Positions 1 to 10,490 are shown, numbered from the stretch's first letter. The stretch: DNA of 64,000 nt from Pseudovibrio sp. JCM 19062 (GCA_001310715.1 BAXV01000011.1:1-64000); one strand, 5' to 3'. Notes: generated from the sequence alone by a model not told the origin. A program made the numbers and translations.

Positions 1-1324
1 CCTCGCCATCCGCCAACGGGAAGGCCAGCGGCCCAGACATAAGGTCCATCGAAACCATCTTGCGGAGCCCGTTTCTTTGAGAAGGTGTCGGGGTTTGGCA
101 GGAGGTCCTGCGTGATCAGGTCGCTGTTTTGCTCATGGAACACAAAGTGTTGTGCGGTGTTGCCCCTGCTGTTGAGGGCACAGGAGAAATTGAAGGGCAC
201 ATAGAGCCCTTGGTTTTGGTAGACACCGCGACCAGCCAGCTTGTCGCCTATGCGGGCGAGCACGGGCTTTTGGTTCATTTGTTGGCTGTTGAAGGTGCCA
301 AGGCCCAGATAGACTGGTGGAAGGTCTGAGAGCGAGTTTCTGGATGCGATGGTCTTGCTGCCAAGCTTGGCGCAGGCGCGGCGGGCGTTCCAGAGTGGCT
401 CGGCTGTGTTGAACGCCAGATCATCTTCCGGCGCTATCTGGCTGTTTTCCAGCGGTGGCAGGTCCTGAGTGACCACATGCACCGGAGGAGCTGCTTGTGG
501 GGAGGTGCTATCCTGCTTCAGTTTGTAATAACAAGCTTTTCTAGATGACGGGGCAGGGTCGCCAAACACGTCTGTGCGGCAATGCACTTCGTCCTCTGCG
601 GTCTTTTCGTAAAACGCGCCGGGTTTGCCGAAGCGTACGGTTGTTGCATAGGGCAGCTCGCAGACCTGAAACTCCAACGCGCATTTGCGCCAGCCGTCCT
701 GCGTGAATTCGGGCAGTTGGGGGATTGGGGTGATTACACCGGCAGTACTTGCGGAACTGACCTGTTTCTCAACTGAGGAGGAGCTGGCGCTGACTGTGTT
801 TACAGTTTTGCGGGCGTAGGGTTTGTTGCCAACGTAAAAGATGCCTGCGCAGCCCTTGTCTGTCCAAAGGTGAGAAGGGGCTACGCCCCAGCTCTCATTG
901 AATTTGCATAGTGCGATGGAAGTTTGGCGCAGCAGCTGAACGTAGTTGCGGTTGGCGTTTGAGACCTTGCACTTGGTGTAGTTTGCATTTTGTGAGGCGC
1001 AGATAAGAACGTTCGTACCGTCCAGCCGATCAGGTGTGTTGGCGACATGGTTGGCGGTTGAGGCCGATGGGCCGCGTCGCTGCGTTGGACGTTGTCTTCC
1101 TTGGGCGCGCTGGTCAGGGTGCTCGTGAGGCAGTTGATGAATTCTGGACTGTCCAGAGCTGTGCCGGATTTGTCGAGGCAGCTTTCAACGACAAGAGCTG
1201 GAACAAGTGCGTTAATCGGCGGAATGGACGTTGCGTTGGCAGTGGCAGCAAGGAACGGTGCAATGAAGGCAAGGGTGCCTGCGGGTGTCCTTGTAAACAG
1301 TCGCCACAAATAAGATTTGCTCAC
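1..1324 (-). CDS. Secreted Cys-rich protein with DUF3011-like module (partial, frameshifted)
   Basis: The N-terminus has a signal peptide (arginines near residues 8-12, a hydrophobic stretch, cleavage near ATANA). One frame shift near 1045-1100 joins it to a frame that stays open to the left window edge, so the C-terminus is missing. After the shift there is a module with NVLICAS, a YVQLLRQTS stretch, SWGV and LWTDKGCAGIFYV, which fits the DUF3011 pattern. A second Cys-rich module follows (VRFG, then HCRTDVFGDPAP and CYYK) and resembles lectin-like repeats of secreted bacterial proteins. The product is probably periplasmic or extracellular. Substrate and function are unknown, and the family assignment is by eye. 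Confidence 0.5.
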
Positions 1325-1524
1325 TGCATAGCCTCTCTTAGATAGTCTGGTGCACTTATTGCCTAACGCAATCAGCTTGCGCCCAGCTGAAAGTGACTTG
1401 CGTCCTCACTTCGTGGATCGTTCGCAAGCGTGCTTGAGCGCAGCGCATTCGCTCTCTAAAACTTAATTCTATTTGCAGTCTAGTTGGAAAATTCCCCAAA
1501 TGGGAAGTTAAATCCGGAGTGTTG

Positions 1525-2700
1525 CTAGCGCACAAGTTCCTTCATTGCAGAATCTAGACCTTCCAGCGTAAGAGGATACATGCGGTCGTCCAGCAGCTCT
1601 TTCATCATGCGGATGGAATGGGTGTAATCCCAGTGCTGCTCCCGCACCGGATTGAGCCAGACCGCGCGTTGATATAGATCGGTGACGCGTTTGATCCAGA
1701 CGTTTCCGGCTTCTTCGTTCCAATGCTCAACCGACCCACCGGGATATGTGATCTCATAGGGACTCATGGAAGCGTCTCCGATGAAGATGATCTTGTAATC
1801 ACTCGGGTATTTATGGAGTACATCCATTGTGTTGATGCGCTCTGTGTGGCGACGACTGTTGTCCTTCCAGACGTATTCATAAAGGCAATTGTGGAAGTAA
1901 AAGTATTCCATGACCTTGAATTCGGTCTTGGCTGCGGAGAACAGTTCCTCGCAAACCCGGATATGGTCATCCATGGAGCCGCCAATATCAAAGAACAGCA
2001 GCACTTTGACCGCGTTGCGTCGCTCGGGCCGCATGTGGATGTCGAGCATGCCTTTGTGGGCGGTGGACTTGATTGTGCCGTCCAGATCCAGCTCATCGGC
2101 GGCACCGGTTCTGGCGAACTTGCGCAGGCGCTTCAGGGCGACCTTGATGTTGCGGGTGCCCAGTTCAACGGTGTCGTCCAGATCTTTGAACTCGCGCTTG
2201 TCCCAGACTTTAACCGCACGGCGGTGGCGGCTGCCATCTTGCCCGATGCGGATACCTTCCGGGTTATAGCCATAGGCACCGAACGGAGATGTACCGCCGG
2301 TGCCGATCCACTTGTTGCCGCCCTGATGGCGTTCTTTTTGTTCTTCCAACCGCTTTTGCAGCGTTTCCATGAGCTTTTCAAAGCCGCCCATGGATTCGAT
2401 CAGTTTCTTTTCTTCTTCCGACAGGTGTTTTTCGGTGAGCTTGCGCAGCCATTCCTCCGGAATGTCCGTAGCTGGCACTTCGCTCATAAGATCAAGGCCG
2501 TTGAATGTGTGTCCAAAGACGCGGTCGAACTTGTCCAGATTGGCTTCATCTTTGACCAGCGTTGTGCGGGCAAGGAAGTAGAAGTCTTCTACACGCTTGT
2601 AGGCGAGGTCAGCATCCAGTGCCTCCATAAGCGTCAGGTATTCGCGCACGGATACAGGTAAGCCAGCGGATTTTAGCTCTTCGAAAAACTGAATAAACAT
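1525..2700 (-). CDS. VWA domain protein, CoxE-like
   Basis: An intact 391-residue protein. The N-terminal half is typical of COG3552/CoxE-like proteins (MFIQFFEELKSAGLPVS, then a charged central region). The C-terminal half is a von Willebrand A fold whose metal site reads FFDIGGSMDDH rather than the classic DxSxS. Family members work with MoxR AAA+ ATPases in assembling or maturing other proteins, and such an ATPase is encoded at 7599-8435 on the same strand. Here the two are separated by five genes instead of adjacent. The start is the first ATG and is followed directly by the conserved N-terminus. The molecular target is unknown. Confidence 0.85.
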   Translation of the reverse strand: MFIQFFEELKSAGLPVSVREYLTLMEALDADLAYKRVEDFYFLARTTLVKDEANLDKFDRVFGHTFNGLDLMSEVPATDIPEEWLRKLTEKHLSEEEKKLIESMGGFEKLMETLQKRLEEQKERHQGGNKWIGTGGTSPFGAYGYNPEGIRIGQDGSRHRRAVKVWDKREFKDLDDTVELGTRNIKVALKRLRKFARTGAADELDLDGTIKSTAHKGMLDIHMRPERRNAVKVLLFFDIGGSMDDHIRVCEELFSAAKTEFKVMEYFYFHNCLYEYVWKDNSRRHTERINTMDVLHKYPSDYKIIFIGDASMSPYEITYPGGSVEHWNEEAGNVWIKRVTDLYQRAVWLNPVREQHWDYTHSIRMMKELLDDRMYPLTLEGLDSAMKELVR

Positions 2701-2775
2701 GGGGCCACACTATGCGAAAGGGCTGTGTGGTGTCGAGAGTGCATTTGGCACCTTAGGCAAAAGCATAGGGGGTTC

Positions 2776-3296
2776 TTAAGAGGTCCTCGCCCAGTCAACT
2801 GCCTTGGCCACGTGTTGCTCGACGAAGTCGTTCTTGCCTTCGCGATAGCCTACGACATCCCCGTTGACGTCTTGTGCTGTCTGTTTCTTCAGCTGCGCGT
2901 ATTGCTCGCGGATTTCGGGATGGGATTTCAGGTAGTTGCGGAAGGCAAGATGGCGATGGACATTTGGATCGCCTGTTATGAAAGCATGGAGGTGATGCGT
3001 GCGGTTATCGCCGCCTTTTTCGAAGTAGCGCCGCCCTGCAATGCCGTACTCGCCTTTAGCGACGTAACCGGTATTGATGAGTTTCTTGGATTGGTCGTCA
3101 AGTGCTGAAGGTCTGAGACTTCCAACAGGATGTCGATGATCGGCTTTGCAGCAAGGTTTGGCACAGACGTGCTGCCGATGTGGTGAATGTTTGTGACTAT
3201 GTCCCCGAGCAGATTGTGTAGCTTCTCCTGCTCCCGCCGGAAATCCTCTGCCCATTGGTCGTTTGCTTCTACTATTTTGACTTTACGTGTAATCAT
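2776..3296 (-). CDS. GrpB family protein (UPF0157), frameshifted
   Basis: The first part (MITRKVKIVEANDQWAEDF, then HHIGSTSVPNLAAKPIIDI) is the hallmark of the GrpB/UPF0157 nucleotidyltransferase-like family. After a shift near 3105-3115 the second frame gives the conserved C-terminal half (EYGIAGRRYFEKGG, HLHAF, HLAFRNYLKSHP). Total length is about 173 residues, normal for the family. The start chosen is the ATG at 3296, because the upstream extension does not look like the family. Its biochemical role is not established. It lies between the VWA gene and the YcjF/YcjX pair on the same strand. Confidence 0.8.
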
Positions 3297-3376
3297 CGCG
3301 CGGCCTGCTGCTATGTATTTCCTGCATGAACCTATCACGAGGCGAACGGATGTGTAGGTCTGGTGTCAGGATTTCA

Positions 3377-4435
3377 TCAATCCTGATCAGCAACCTCGTC
3401 GGGAGCAGTTTTCGTGATTTCGCTCATCAGTTCCGGCAGTGTCGGGCCTTTGGTCGCGATGAACGGGGCGGGGCGACAGGTTTGGATGGCAGCAACGCCG
3501 ATGCGTGCGGTGAGGAAGCCGTTGACCAATCCTTCGCCAAGGCGGGCGGAAAGTTTTGCTGCCAAGCCCTGACCGATGAACTGTTCCAGCAAGCTATCAC
3601 CAGCTGCCATACCGCCAGTAACGGCAAGATGGGCGGCAACGTCGCGGGCCAGACGCCAGAAGCCAAGGCTCCGGGGCGGGCACCATAAAGGCGGGAGACA
3701 CGGCGGACGATGCGCAGGTTCTCGTAGAGTACGATCAGGATATCGACGAGTGCGCGGGGGGACAGGGCCGTGATAACGGAAACGCGCTTGGCGCTTTCCA
3801 TAACAATGAGGCGTGCGCGGGCATCGAGTGGTGCCAACAGGTCTCGCTCAGCTAGTTTGACCAGATCTCTGCCATCGATGATTTCCTGCATATGCTTTGA
3901 GCAGGGTGCGGCCATGGGCGGTTTCCGGGCGGTCTGCGTAAAGCGCCATCAGCTTTTGGAGTGCGGCACGGGCTTCTTTATCGCTGTCATTGTCGGCTGC
4001 GGTCTGGAGGTCATCGCGGATATGGTCAATTTGCTCCAGCCGTGACAGGGAGCGCCATTCTTTAATGAACAACCCGATCAGACCGAGGAAGGCAAGGACT
4101 GTGAGGCCAATAGCTGTCCAGCCCAGCCAGTCATAGCGGGCAAAGAGATCCCTGATAAGGCTGTCGACAGCGAGGCCAATGGCAAGTGAGAGCAAGCCAC
4201 CGCCACCGATGGCAATGATCTTGCTCCAGCGGCTTACTGCTGGCTTTGGTTCTGGTGCAATGTTGTTTTGCGGCAGAGAAAGTGCGCTTTCGTCTTCCTC
4301 CGAGATGACTGCTTCCGAGGAAAGGGGTTCCTGAGCAAACTCTCCTTCCAGCCGGACGGAGCTGTCATCCAGCTTAAATGCCTTTGGTGCACGGCGTGTC
4401 TGGGGTTTGTGCTGCTGCGTTTTCTTGTTGGTCAT
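3377..4435 (-). CDS. YcjF-like membrane protein (TIGR01620), frameshifted
   Basis: A hydrophilic N-terminal region is followed by two transmembrane segments (around KIIAIGGGGLLSLAIGLAV and GWTAIGLTVLAFLGLIGLF). The C-terminal domain carries the conserved stretches RLYGARPGALGFWRLARDV and GGMAAGD once the frame is repaired. Breaks lie near 3905 and 3660. The second is repaired by restoring one G in a GGG run, a clear homopolymer error. The ATG overlaps the stop of the upstream YcjX gene as ATGA, so the two are probably translationally coupled. YcjF and YcjX form a conserved stress-related pair of unknown mechanism. Confidence 0.82.
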
Positions 4436-5927
4436 GCGAGTTTGTCTCCCAGCAAGAATTCCATTGCTCTGTCCAAACGAATGTGCGGGAGGGATAAGGT
4501 GAGCCCTTCTGCAGTGCGTTCCAGTTTTGGCGGGCGGAAGCGGACATATTTGAGTGCGGTTTGATCCTCTGCTTCATTGCGGTCCTGCTCTTCAGTGAAT
4601 AGATCACTGAGGTCCTCAGGCAAGTCTCCGGGAAGATGGCTGCTTCCTCTTCACCGTCAAACTGTATGTCGCCGATGTTTTCTGCAGGCATGGGTGTGCC
4701 CAGTAGGGCAGGGGTTTCTACGCCGTCGTGATGAACAGTGGCTTGCCGTGTCGATCTGACAGAGGCGAGAGCGAGCGTTTCGACTGACGCACCGGAGAAC
4801 TCTGCGCGGTTGATTGCTTGTTGGACCAGCTGCTGCAAAAGCTTTTCAAGATGCTCGTGATCCTCGCGGCGCAGATGGTCTGCCTTTGTTGCGGCAAACA
4901 GAATGCGGTTGATCTTGCGGGAGAGGATTGAAGACAGCCAGCTGGATTTGCCGGGTCTGAAAGCTCCCATAATCTCTGTCAGGGCTTGACTGAGATCATC
5001 CAGCGCCTCTGGTCCGGCGTTGATGGCCGTGAGCGCGTCCACCAGAACGATCTGCCTGTCGAGCTTTGCAAAATGGTTCTTGAAGAATGGTCTGACGACG
5101 TGCTTGCGGTAGGCCTCGTAGCGGCGCTCCATAATAGCAAGGAGCGTGCCTGCTTTCGGTTTGACCTGCGCGCTGCCAAGATCCAGCGGGGCGAAGGTCA
5201 GGGCGGGTGTTCCCTTCATGTCGCCGGGCATGAGGAAGCGTCCGGGAGGTAGCATCGACAGAGCGTTCTCATCATCCCGGCAGCGGCTCAGGTATGTTGT
5301 GAAGGTGCTTGCCAGATCCTTGGCGATCTCTTCGGAGAACTCGTCGTGCAGTTTGTCCTGATAGCGGGCAAGCGTGGACAGAAATTCAGCGGACAGGTCT
5401 GGTCGTGCTTTGGCGCGTCTGAGGGCTTCCTCGGAGAACTGGCGGAAGTCCTGACGCAGCAAAACCAAGTCAAGAAGCCATTCGCCGGGATAGTCGATGA
5501 TGTCCAGATGGAGCTTGCCGCCGCCCAGTTGGCGGTTCAGGAAGGTGGCTGACTCATATTCAATGGTCAGACGCAGCTCAGAGATCTGATGGGTGGAGTC
5601 TGGCCAGAGACGGTCCTTTGTCAGTGTTTCAACATGCTGCTCATAGTTGAAACGGGGTACATCATCATCAGGTTGCGGCTGCAGATAGGCGCGGGCGAGT
5701 CGTCCTGTGCCTGCTGCATCAAGCAGAGGCAGGCGGCCGCCTGCAATGAGGTTGTGAACGAGGGCCGAAATAAAGACCGTTTTGCCAGATCGCGCCAAAC
5801 CGGTTACGCCCAGACGAACTGTCGGGACCGTCATGTCGATCGCTGACTCGGTAAAATTATCGAGTGCTGTTTGCGCGTCTGTCAGCGCGAGTCTAGCATT
5901 TTTAAATAATGAATTCAGTGGGCTCAC
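4432..5927 (-). CDS. YcjX family GTP-binding-like protein (DUF463), frameshifted at the C-terminus
   Basis: About 500 residues. The N-terminus has a P-loop (GVTGLARSGKT, residues about 40-50), a DYPGEWLLDL motif typical of YcjX/DUF463 and a later ATKAD motif resembling the G4 box. A shift near 4620 moves the C-terminus into another frame, which ends with the family's usual tail (LPHIRLDRAMEFLLGDKLA) just before the YcjF start. The stop and the next ATG overlap as ATGA. The family is a conserved P-loop NTPase group linked to envelope or phage-shock stress. No enzymatic role is firmly known. Confidence 0.88.
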
Positions 5928-6019
5928 AGTTCATCCTCCAAGGAACGATGTGGGCGTTCTTTAGAGGAATACAATCGCAAAAACCTTGAAAATTGTAGAG
6001 TAGCGCAAAATTTTCCTAG

Positions 6020-6550
6020 TCAGGTGCCAGAGACAGCCTGCAGATGGCGTGGTTGGTAGTAGGAAGTGATCGTACCCTTCTGGCGTTCAATTTCTGACCA
6101 GCGGTGCTCTTCAAAGTCAATGGTAGTCAGGGTGCCTGAGGGATATTTGGATTGGATCTGGGCGATATACTCAGGGTTGCCTTTGCCGACCAGCTCAAGT
6201 GCGGTGTCCTGAATGGCTGTGTTGTGTCCGATCACGAGGACTGTGTCAAAGCCGCCACCATATGCGCGGATCGCGTCGATGTAGTCACCTTCGCTGGAGT
6301 TATAAAGGTCTCTGAGAAGCTGGATTCGGGTGTCGTTGCGCAGGTATGGCATGATTTCCATGAGCGTCTGACGTGTACGCAATGCAGTGGAGCATAAGAT
6401 CAGTTTTGGATGAAGATGATGTTCGTGGATGTGTGTGCCGAGCTTTGCTGCAGCTTTCCAACCGCTGGGGTTGAGTACACGGTCGTGATCATGGACACCT
6501 TTGTCACCCCAATCAGATTTTGCGTGGCGCACCAGCATCAGGTGAAGCAT
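6020..6550 (-). CDS. SixA-like phosphohistidine phosphatase
   Basis: An intact 176-residue member of the histidine phosphatase superfamily. The catalytic RHA motif is at the start (MLVRHAKSDWGD), the conserved substrate-pocket region reads STALRTRQT, and the second catalytic histidine is in VLVIGHNTA. Short SixA-type enzymes remove phosphate from phosphohistidine in signalling proteins. The exact substrate here cannot be read from the sequence. It lies alone between an AT-rich gap upstream and the YcjX gene downstream. Confidence 0.85.
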   Translation of the reverse strand: MLHLMLVRHAKSDWGDKGVHDHDRVLNPSGWKAAAKLGTHIHEHHLHPKLILCSTALRTRQTLMEIMPYLRNDTRIQLLRDLYNSSEGDYIDAIRAYGGGFDTVLVIGHNTAIQDTALELVGKGNPEYIAQIQSKYPSGTLTTIDFEEHRWSEIERQKGTITSYYQPRHLQAVSGT

Positions 6551-6970
6551 GTGTGATCCTCCATTTATGCGTTATTACTTAAGTTCCCAATAGGAAGAAG
6601 TAATATAAATTATATTTATACTGTTATTTTATGTTGCGATGCAGCATTTTTAGTTGGTCAATTTTATTGTTACTTGCTTTGTTCCTGTTTGAAACCTACA
6701 TGTTTTTCTATTGATTTGGAAGTGGATAGTATTCCCCTAATAGTCTGGGGTTTATGTTTCGTAATTACTGAAATATTTATTTGTGCCTCATGCATTAACA
6801 ATGAGCTCAATTCATCCATATTTTCATAGCTCTGAGCATGCAAAAAGGTTAAGGCCGCCGCTTCGGCTGCTCTTGATGAAAGTTACTTTGGTATGAATGC
6901 TGCATTGATTGCGCTGAGCTGATCGGTTGGCCCGCGGTCTTTGTGGCCTTACTTGTCTTGCTGGCGCTGC
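6551..6970. other. AT-rich intergenic stretch
   Basis: No convincing coding region on either strand. The left half is strongly AT-rich and would hold the promoter of the SixA-like gene on the minus strand. I see no clear terminator, tRNA or repeat. Confidence 0.6.
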
Positions 6971-7576
6971 TCAATGCGGATGGTGAGTTTTTTTGAAAAA
7001 GGAATTTACTTTTTGCAGCGCACTCACTGGCAGATCGTCGGAAAGTGATGCCCAGACGGTGTAATCAGCACTGGGGGCGGTGTAGGCGGCGAAGCTTTCG
7101 ATCCGTCCTAGACGCTCCATTGTTTCAGTTCTAAAGACAACTTCATTTTGTGGTGCCTTCAGGTCGAGTGGTTTGAACTTGCTTTGTTGATACCCACTCT
7201 TGAAACTCTTGATGAGGGAAGTTGCTGTTCCCTTTTTGTGGCGCCGGAAGATGACTTTGATTTCGCCGTCTTCTGTCTCGTAAATGCATCCGGTGCCCAG
7301 TTCCTTGAGATCCGGAACCACTGCTGATCTGGATAGTTGGCCCATGTAGTCGGGGCAAAACATGCCAGAAAAATGGGTCAGAGCATCCACATCCTTACGC
7401 CAGCCGTTGTGTAGGGCATGCGGCTGGTAGAGGAGGTTTTCGGAAACTGTCGGGTTTGCTCGTGCTGGGTGGGTGAGATTACTGCTGGCAATAAGAAGGC
7501 AGCCCGTAAGGACTGCCTTGCAGGTCTTGGTACGCATGCGCTGGCATGAAAATCTGGTCTTGCGGTTTTGTTTCAT
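6971..7576 (-). CDS. Exported protein of unknown function
   Basis: About 200 residues with a plausible signal peptide (basic start, then AVLTGCLLIASS and a cut near HPARA). The mature part has CPDYM and a region of alternating charged and aromatic residues (GEIKVIFRRHKKGTATS) that suggests a small beta-rich periplasmic fold. The start at 7576 lies 22 bases after the MoxR stop. A second possible ATG is at 7537, and neither has a strong ribosome binding site. I recognise no family. It probably shares the MoxR transcript. Confidence 0.6.
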   Translation of the reverse strand: MKQNRKTRFSCQRMRTKTCKAVLTGCLLIASSNLTHPARANPTVSENLLYQPHALHNGWRKDVDALTHFSGMFCPDYMGQLSRSAVVPDLKELGTGCIYETEDGEIKVIFRRHKKGTATSLIKSFKSGYQQSKFKPLDLKAPQNEVVFRTETMERLGRIESFAAYTAPSADYTVWASLSDDLPVSALQKVNSFFKKTHHPH

Positions 7577-7598
7577 TTTCAAGCCAAACGGTGAGGCA

Positions 7599-8435
7599 TT
7601 AACGGCGGTTGATGAATGCGAGGCGTTCAAACAGGTGAACGTCCTGCTCATTCTTAAGCAGTGCACCGTGTAATGGCGGAATGATCTTCCGGCTTTCTGT
7701 TTCGCGCAGGGTTTCCGGGTCGATGTCTTCGTTCAGGAGCAGTTTGATCCAGTCCAGCAACTCGGAGGTTGAAGGCTTCTTCTTCAGGCCCGGAAGGTCG
7801 CGGAGATTGTAGAATGCATTGAGCGCTTCCTTGAGCAGGCGGTCTTTGATCTCACCGAAGTGGACATTGACGATCTCGCTCATGGTCTCTGCGTCAGGGA
7901 ACTTGATGAAGTGGAAGAAGCAGCGGCGCAAGAAGGCGTCCGGTAGATCCTTCTCATTGTTTGAGGTGATGATGACGATTGGGCGTTGTTTGGCTTTTAC
8001 GGTTTCGCCGGTCTCGTAAACAAAGAACTCCATACGATCCAGCTCCTGAAGCAGGTCGTTCGGGAATTCGATGTCGGCCTTGTCAATCTCATCAATCAGC
8101 AGAACCGGACGCTCGTTCATCTCGAATGCCGTCCAGAGTTTGCCTTTGCGAATGTAGTTGCGAATGTCTTTTACGCGTTCATCGCCGAGCTGGCTGTCGC
8201 GTAGGCGGGAAACTGCGTCATACTCATAGAGGCCTTGTTGGGCCTTGGTGGTGGACTTGATATTCCATTCAAGGAACGGGACGCCGAGGCTCTGGGCAAT
8301 TTCCTGAGCCAGGACAGTTTTGCCGGTTCCTGGTTCACCTTTGATCAGCAGGGGGCGTTCGAGGGCAATTGCAGCGTTGACTGCGATCCGGAGATCTTCT
8401 GTGGCAACGTATTGGGAGGTCCCTTCAAATTTCAT
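7599..8435 (-). CDS. MoxR family AAA+ ATPase
   Basis: An intact 278-residue AAA+ ATPase with Walker A GEPGTGKT (residues about 33-40), Walker B LLIDEIDKAD, a sensor-1 region IITSNNEKDLPDAFLRRC with its arginine finger, and a C-terminal lid. MoxR proteins act as chaperones for metal-centre insertion or complex assembly with VWA partners. The likely partner is the CoxE-like protein at 1525-2700. The gene is divergent from flgE and shares its upstream region. Confidence 0.9.
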   Translation of the reverse strand: MKFEGTSQYVATEDLRIAVNAAIALERPLLIKGEPGTGKTVLAQEIAQSLGVPFLEWNIKSTTKAQQGLYEYDAVSRLRDSQLGDERVKDIRNYIRKGKLWTAFEMNERPVLLIDEIDKADIEFPNDLLQELDRMEFFVYETGETVKAKQRPIVIITSNNEKDLPDAFLRRCFFHFIKFPDAETMSEIVNVHFGEIKDRLLKEALNAFYNLRDLPGLKKKPSTSELLDWIKLLLNEDIDPETLRETESRKIIPPLHGALLKNEQDVHLFERLAFINRR

Positions 8436-8579
8436 CGCTAAATCCTGCTTGAGTACCGTAATTTTGCGAAAACACTAGTCTCTCGATAAGCAATGGGCAA
8501 TCCCTGCAGGGTTGCACCATTGGGCTTATCTAGTGATTTTGCTGCGTGAAGCGGTTTTGTCTTTCTGCTGGGAATTATC

Positions 8580-8607
8580 TGCCGGGTAAGGCGAGTTTAT
8601 TGCCGGG
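8580..8607. promoter_or_regulatory. Paired TGCCGGG elements, possible FlbD enhancer for flgE
   Basis: TGCCGGG occurs at 8580-8586 and again at 8601-8607, exactly 21 bases apart, that is two helical turns. Read on the minus strand each is CCCGGCA, close to the ftr element bound by FlbD in Caulobacter as I recall it. The pair lies about 85-110 bases upstream of the sigma-54-like promoter of flgE, where NtrC-type activators usually bind. The FlbD assignment is inference. Confidence 0.5.
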
Positions 8608-8688
8608 TTGGGGCGGAAATTGTTATGCTTAACAATAAGTTAAAATTTTAAATTGCTGAAATGGTTGAGTAAATTAGGTTCTTTGAGT

Positions 8689-8705
8689 TGGCATACAAGT
8701 TGCAC
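8689..8705 (+). promoter_or_regulatory. Sigma-54-type promoter of the flgE operon
   Basis: The sequence TTGGCATACAAGTTGCA has GG and GC dinucleotides 12 bases apart, the -24/-12 spacing of RpoN promoters (consensus TGGCAC-N5-TTGC). It lies about 55 bases before the flgE start, and the intervening leader contains no gene. Hook genes are sigma-54 dependent in Caulobacter. Confidence 0.7.
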
Positions 8706-8758
8706 GTGTGATCAAAAACTGCGCAAGTTTGAGCGAATTCGAATTTTAGGTGGGCTCG

Positions 8759-10437
8759 ATGAGTATTTATGGTGCAATTAACGCTGCAACGACCGGTCTG
8801 GATGCACAGTCCAAGGCGTTGGAGAATATTTCCGGTAACGTGGCGAACTCTTCGACCACTGGCTATAAACGTCTGGACACAAGCTTTTCTGATCTTGTTT
8901 CCAGCGGTGGTAGCGACAGTCTGAGCAGGTTTCAGGCACCGTCATGGCAACTTCGCGTGCTACCAACTACCTTTCTGGTGATATTGCTTCAGCAGACTCT
9001 GATACCTACATGGCGATCAACGGACCTGGGTATTTCCTCGTAACGAACAGGGATGGGCTTGGTCAGCAGTCGCCACAGAATTTTTATACCCGTGCCGGTG
9101 ATTTTAACCTGGATATAGAGCGAAACCTCGTGAACTCTGCTGGCTATTTCTTGCAAGGTTATCCGATTAATCCTGCAACTGGTGCTGTCAGTGATCAAGC
9201 CGTACCGATTCAGGTGCCTGATACGCCTATGCCTGCCAAATCATCTACGCAGATAAGTTATCAAGCGAACGTGCCGGCGACACCAAACACGAATAACTAT
9301 GAGGACGGAGTTCCTAACTCTCAATACGTCGATCCGAGTGTTTTCTCAGACGTTGATACCCAAATGATGCCTGCATTGGATGATGGGGGCGCCCCTAGCG
9401 CAACAGCGCTAGCTGCAGATAGTAAATTGGTAACATCGTCGCTTTTCCAGGATGCTGATCAATTGACGTTGACGCTGGGAATGCATGGACCTGTCGTGTT
9501 TGATGTTGATGCCAATACAACTGTGCAGGACTTGCTTGACAAGTTGAATGGTATGCATGGTGTGAAAGCTGAGCTAAATGAAACAACTGGTGAAATCAGT
9601 GTATCTTCATTTGAAAAGCTAGATATAGCACAATCAGGTAGTGGTACGACGTATAGTCAAAACCTCACGCCTCAGCCTTTGTCTACAGGTGGTACCTATA
9701 ATCCTAACGTCGTTACGGGTGATAAGGCGCAAGACTTTATCGACTCGTCTATCGCGGGTGGGCAGGAAACCATCTATGACGAAAATGGGACAGCCGTTAC
9801 TGTTGAGTTTCGTTGGGCGCTCAACGCTGAGGATCAGTGGTCACTTTTCTACAACACGAATAACGAGGCAACTGGGGATGAGGTTGCCTGGAAGAAGGTC
9901 AGTGACATGTCCTTCGATTCTTCAGGTACTCTGACTTCGCCAGCTTCAGGTTTTGCTGAGATTCCGAACCTGGAAGTGAACGGCGTAAATATGGGGAACA
10001 TTACCTTCAAATTCGGTCAGGGCAATCTAACTCAGTATGAAGAAGTCGTTGGTGGTGCGAAAGAAGTTGGTTTCTCTCAGGATGGTTACGCGTCCGGTGC
10101 ATTTCAGGCTATTTCCATTGATGATGGCGGTAATGTAGTTGCAAGATATACAAACGGAAAAACACAGCAGCTCTTCAAGATTCCTGTAGCGACGTTTTCG
10201 GCTGAACATGAGCTTCAGCGTGCTGACGGTGCGGCGTTCCTGGAGACTTCCACATCCGGAGGGCCTGATTTCCGGAATGGTGGTTCTATCCGCGCAAAAG
10301 CGCTGGAGAGTTCCAATGCGGATATTGCAAAAGAGTTTTCGAAGCTCATTATCACGCAGCAGGCTTATTCGGCGAACTCCAAAGTGCTGACGACGGCGAA
10401 CCAGATGCTGGATTCGGTTCTTAATATCATCCGATAA
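8759..10437 (+). CDS. flgE: Flagellar hook protein FlgE (frameshifted)
   Basis: The N-terminus (SIYGAINAATTGLDAQSKALE, NVANSSTTGYKR) and the C-terminus (ESSNADIAKEFSKLI, QQAYSANSKVLTTANQM) are the paired flagellar rod/hook signatures that form the coiled-coil core. About 559 residues, long for FlgE because of a large variable centre. That centre includes an IN-like module (DADQLTLTLG to EISVSS, 9451-9609). A frame break near 8935 sits in a GG run and would be repaired by one extra base. The ATG at 8759 is preferred over the GTG at 8750 because AGGTGG precedes it. First gene of flgE-flgK-flgL. Confidence 0.93.
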
Positions 10438-10490
10438 TGTGTTGTCGGGGTAGGCAGCTGTCTACCCCAGTGCTTTGGGGAGTTTAGAGT

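Noticed and set aside
1723..2661. 312-residue open frame on the plus strand
   Set aside because: It is antisense to the VWA protein gene, whose minus-strand product matches a known family. The plus-strand translation has no recognisable features.
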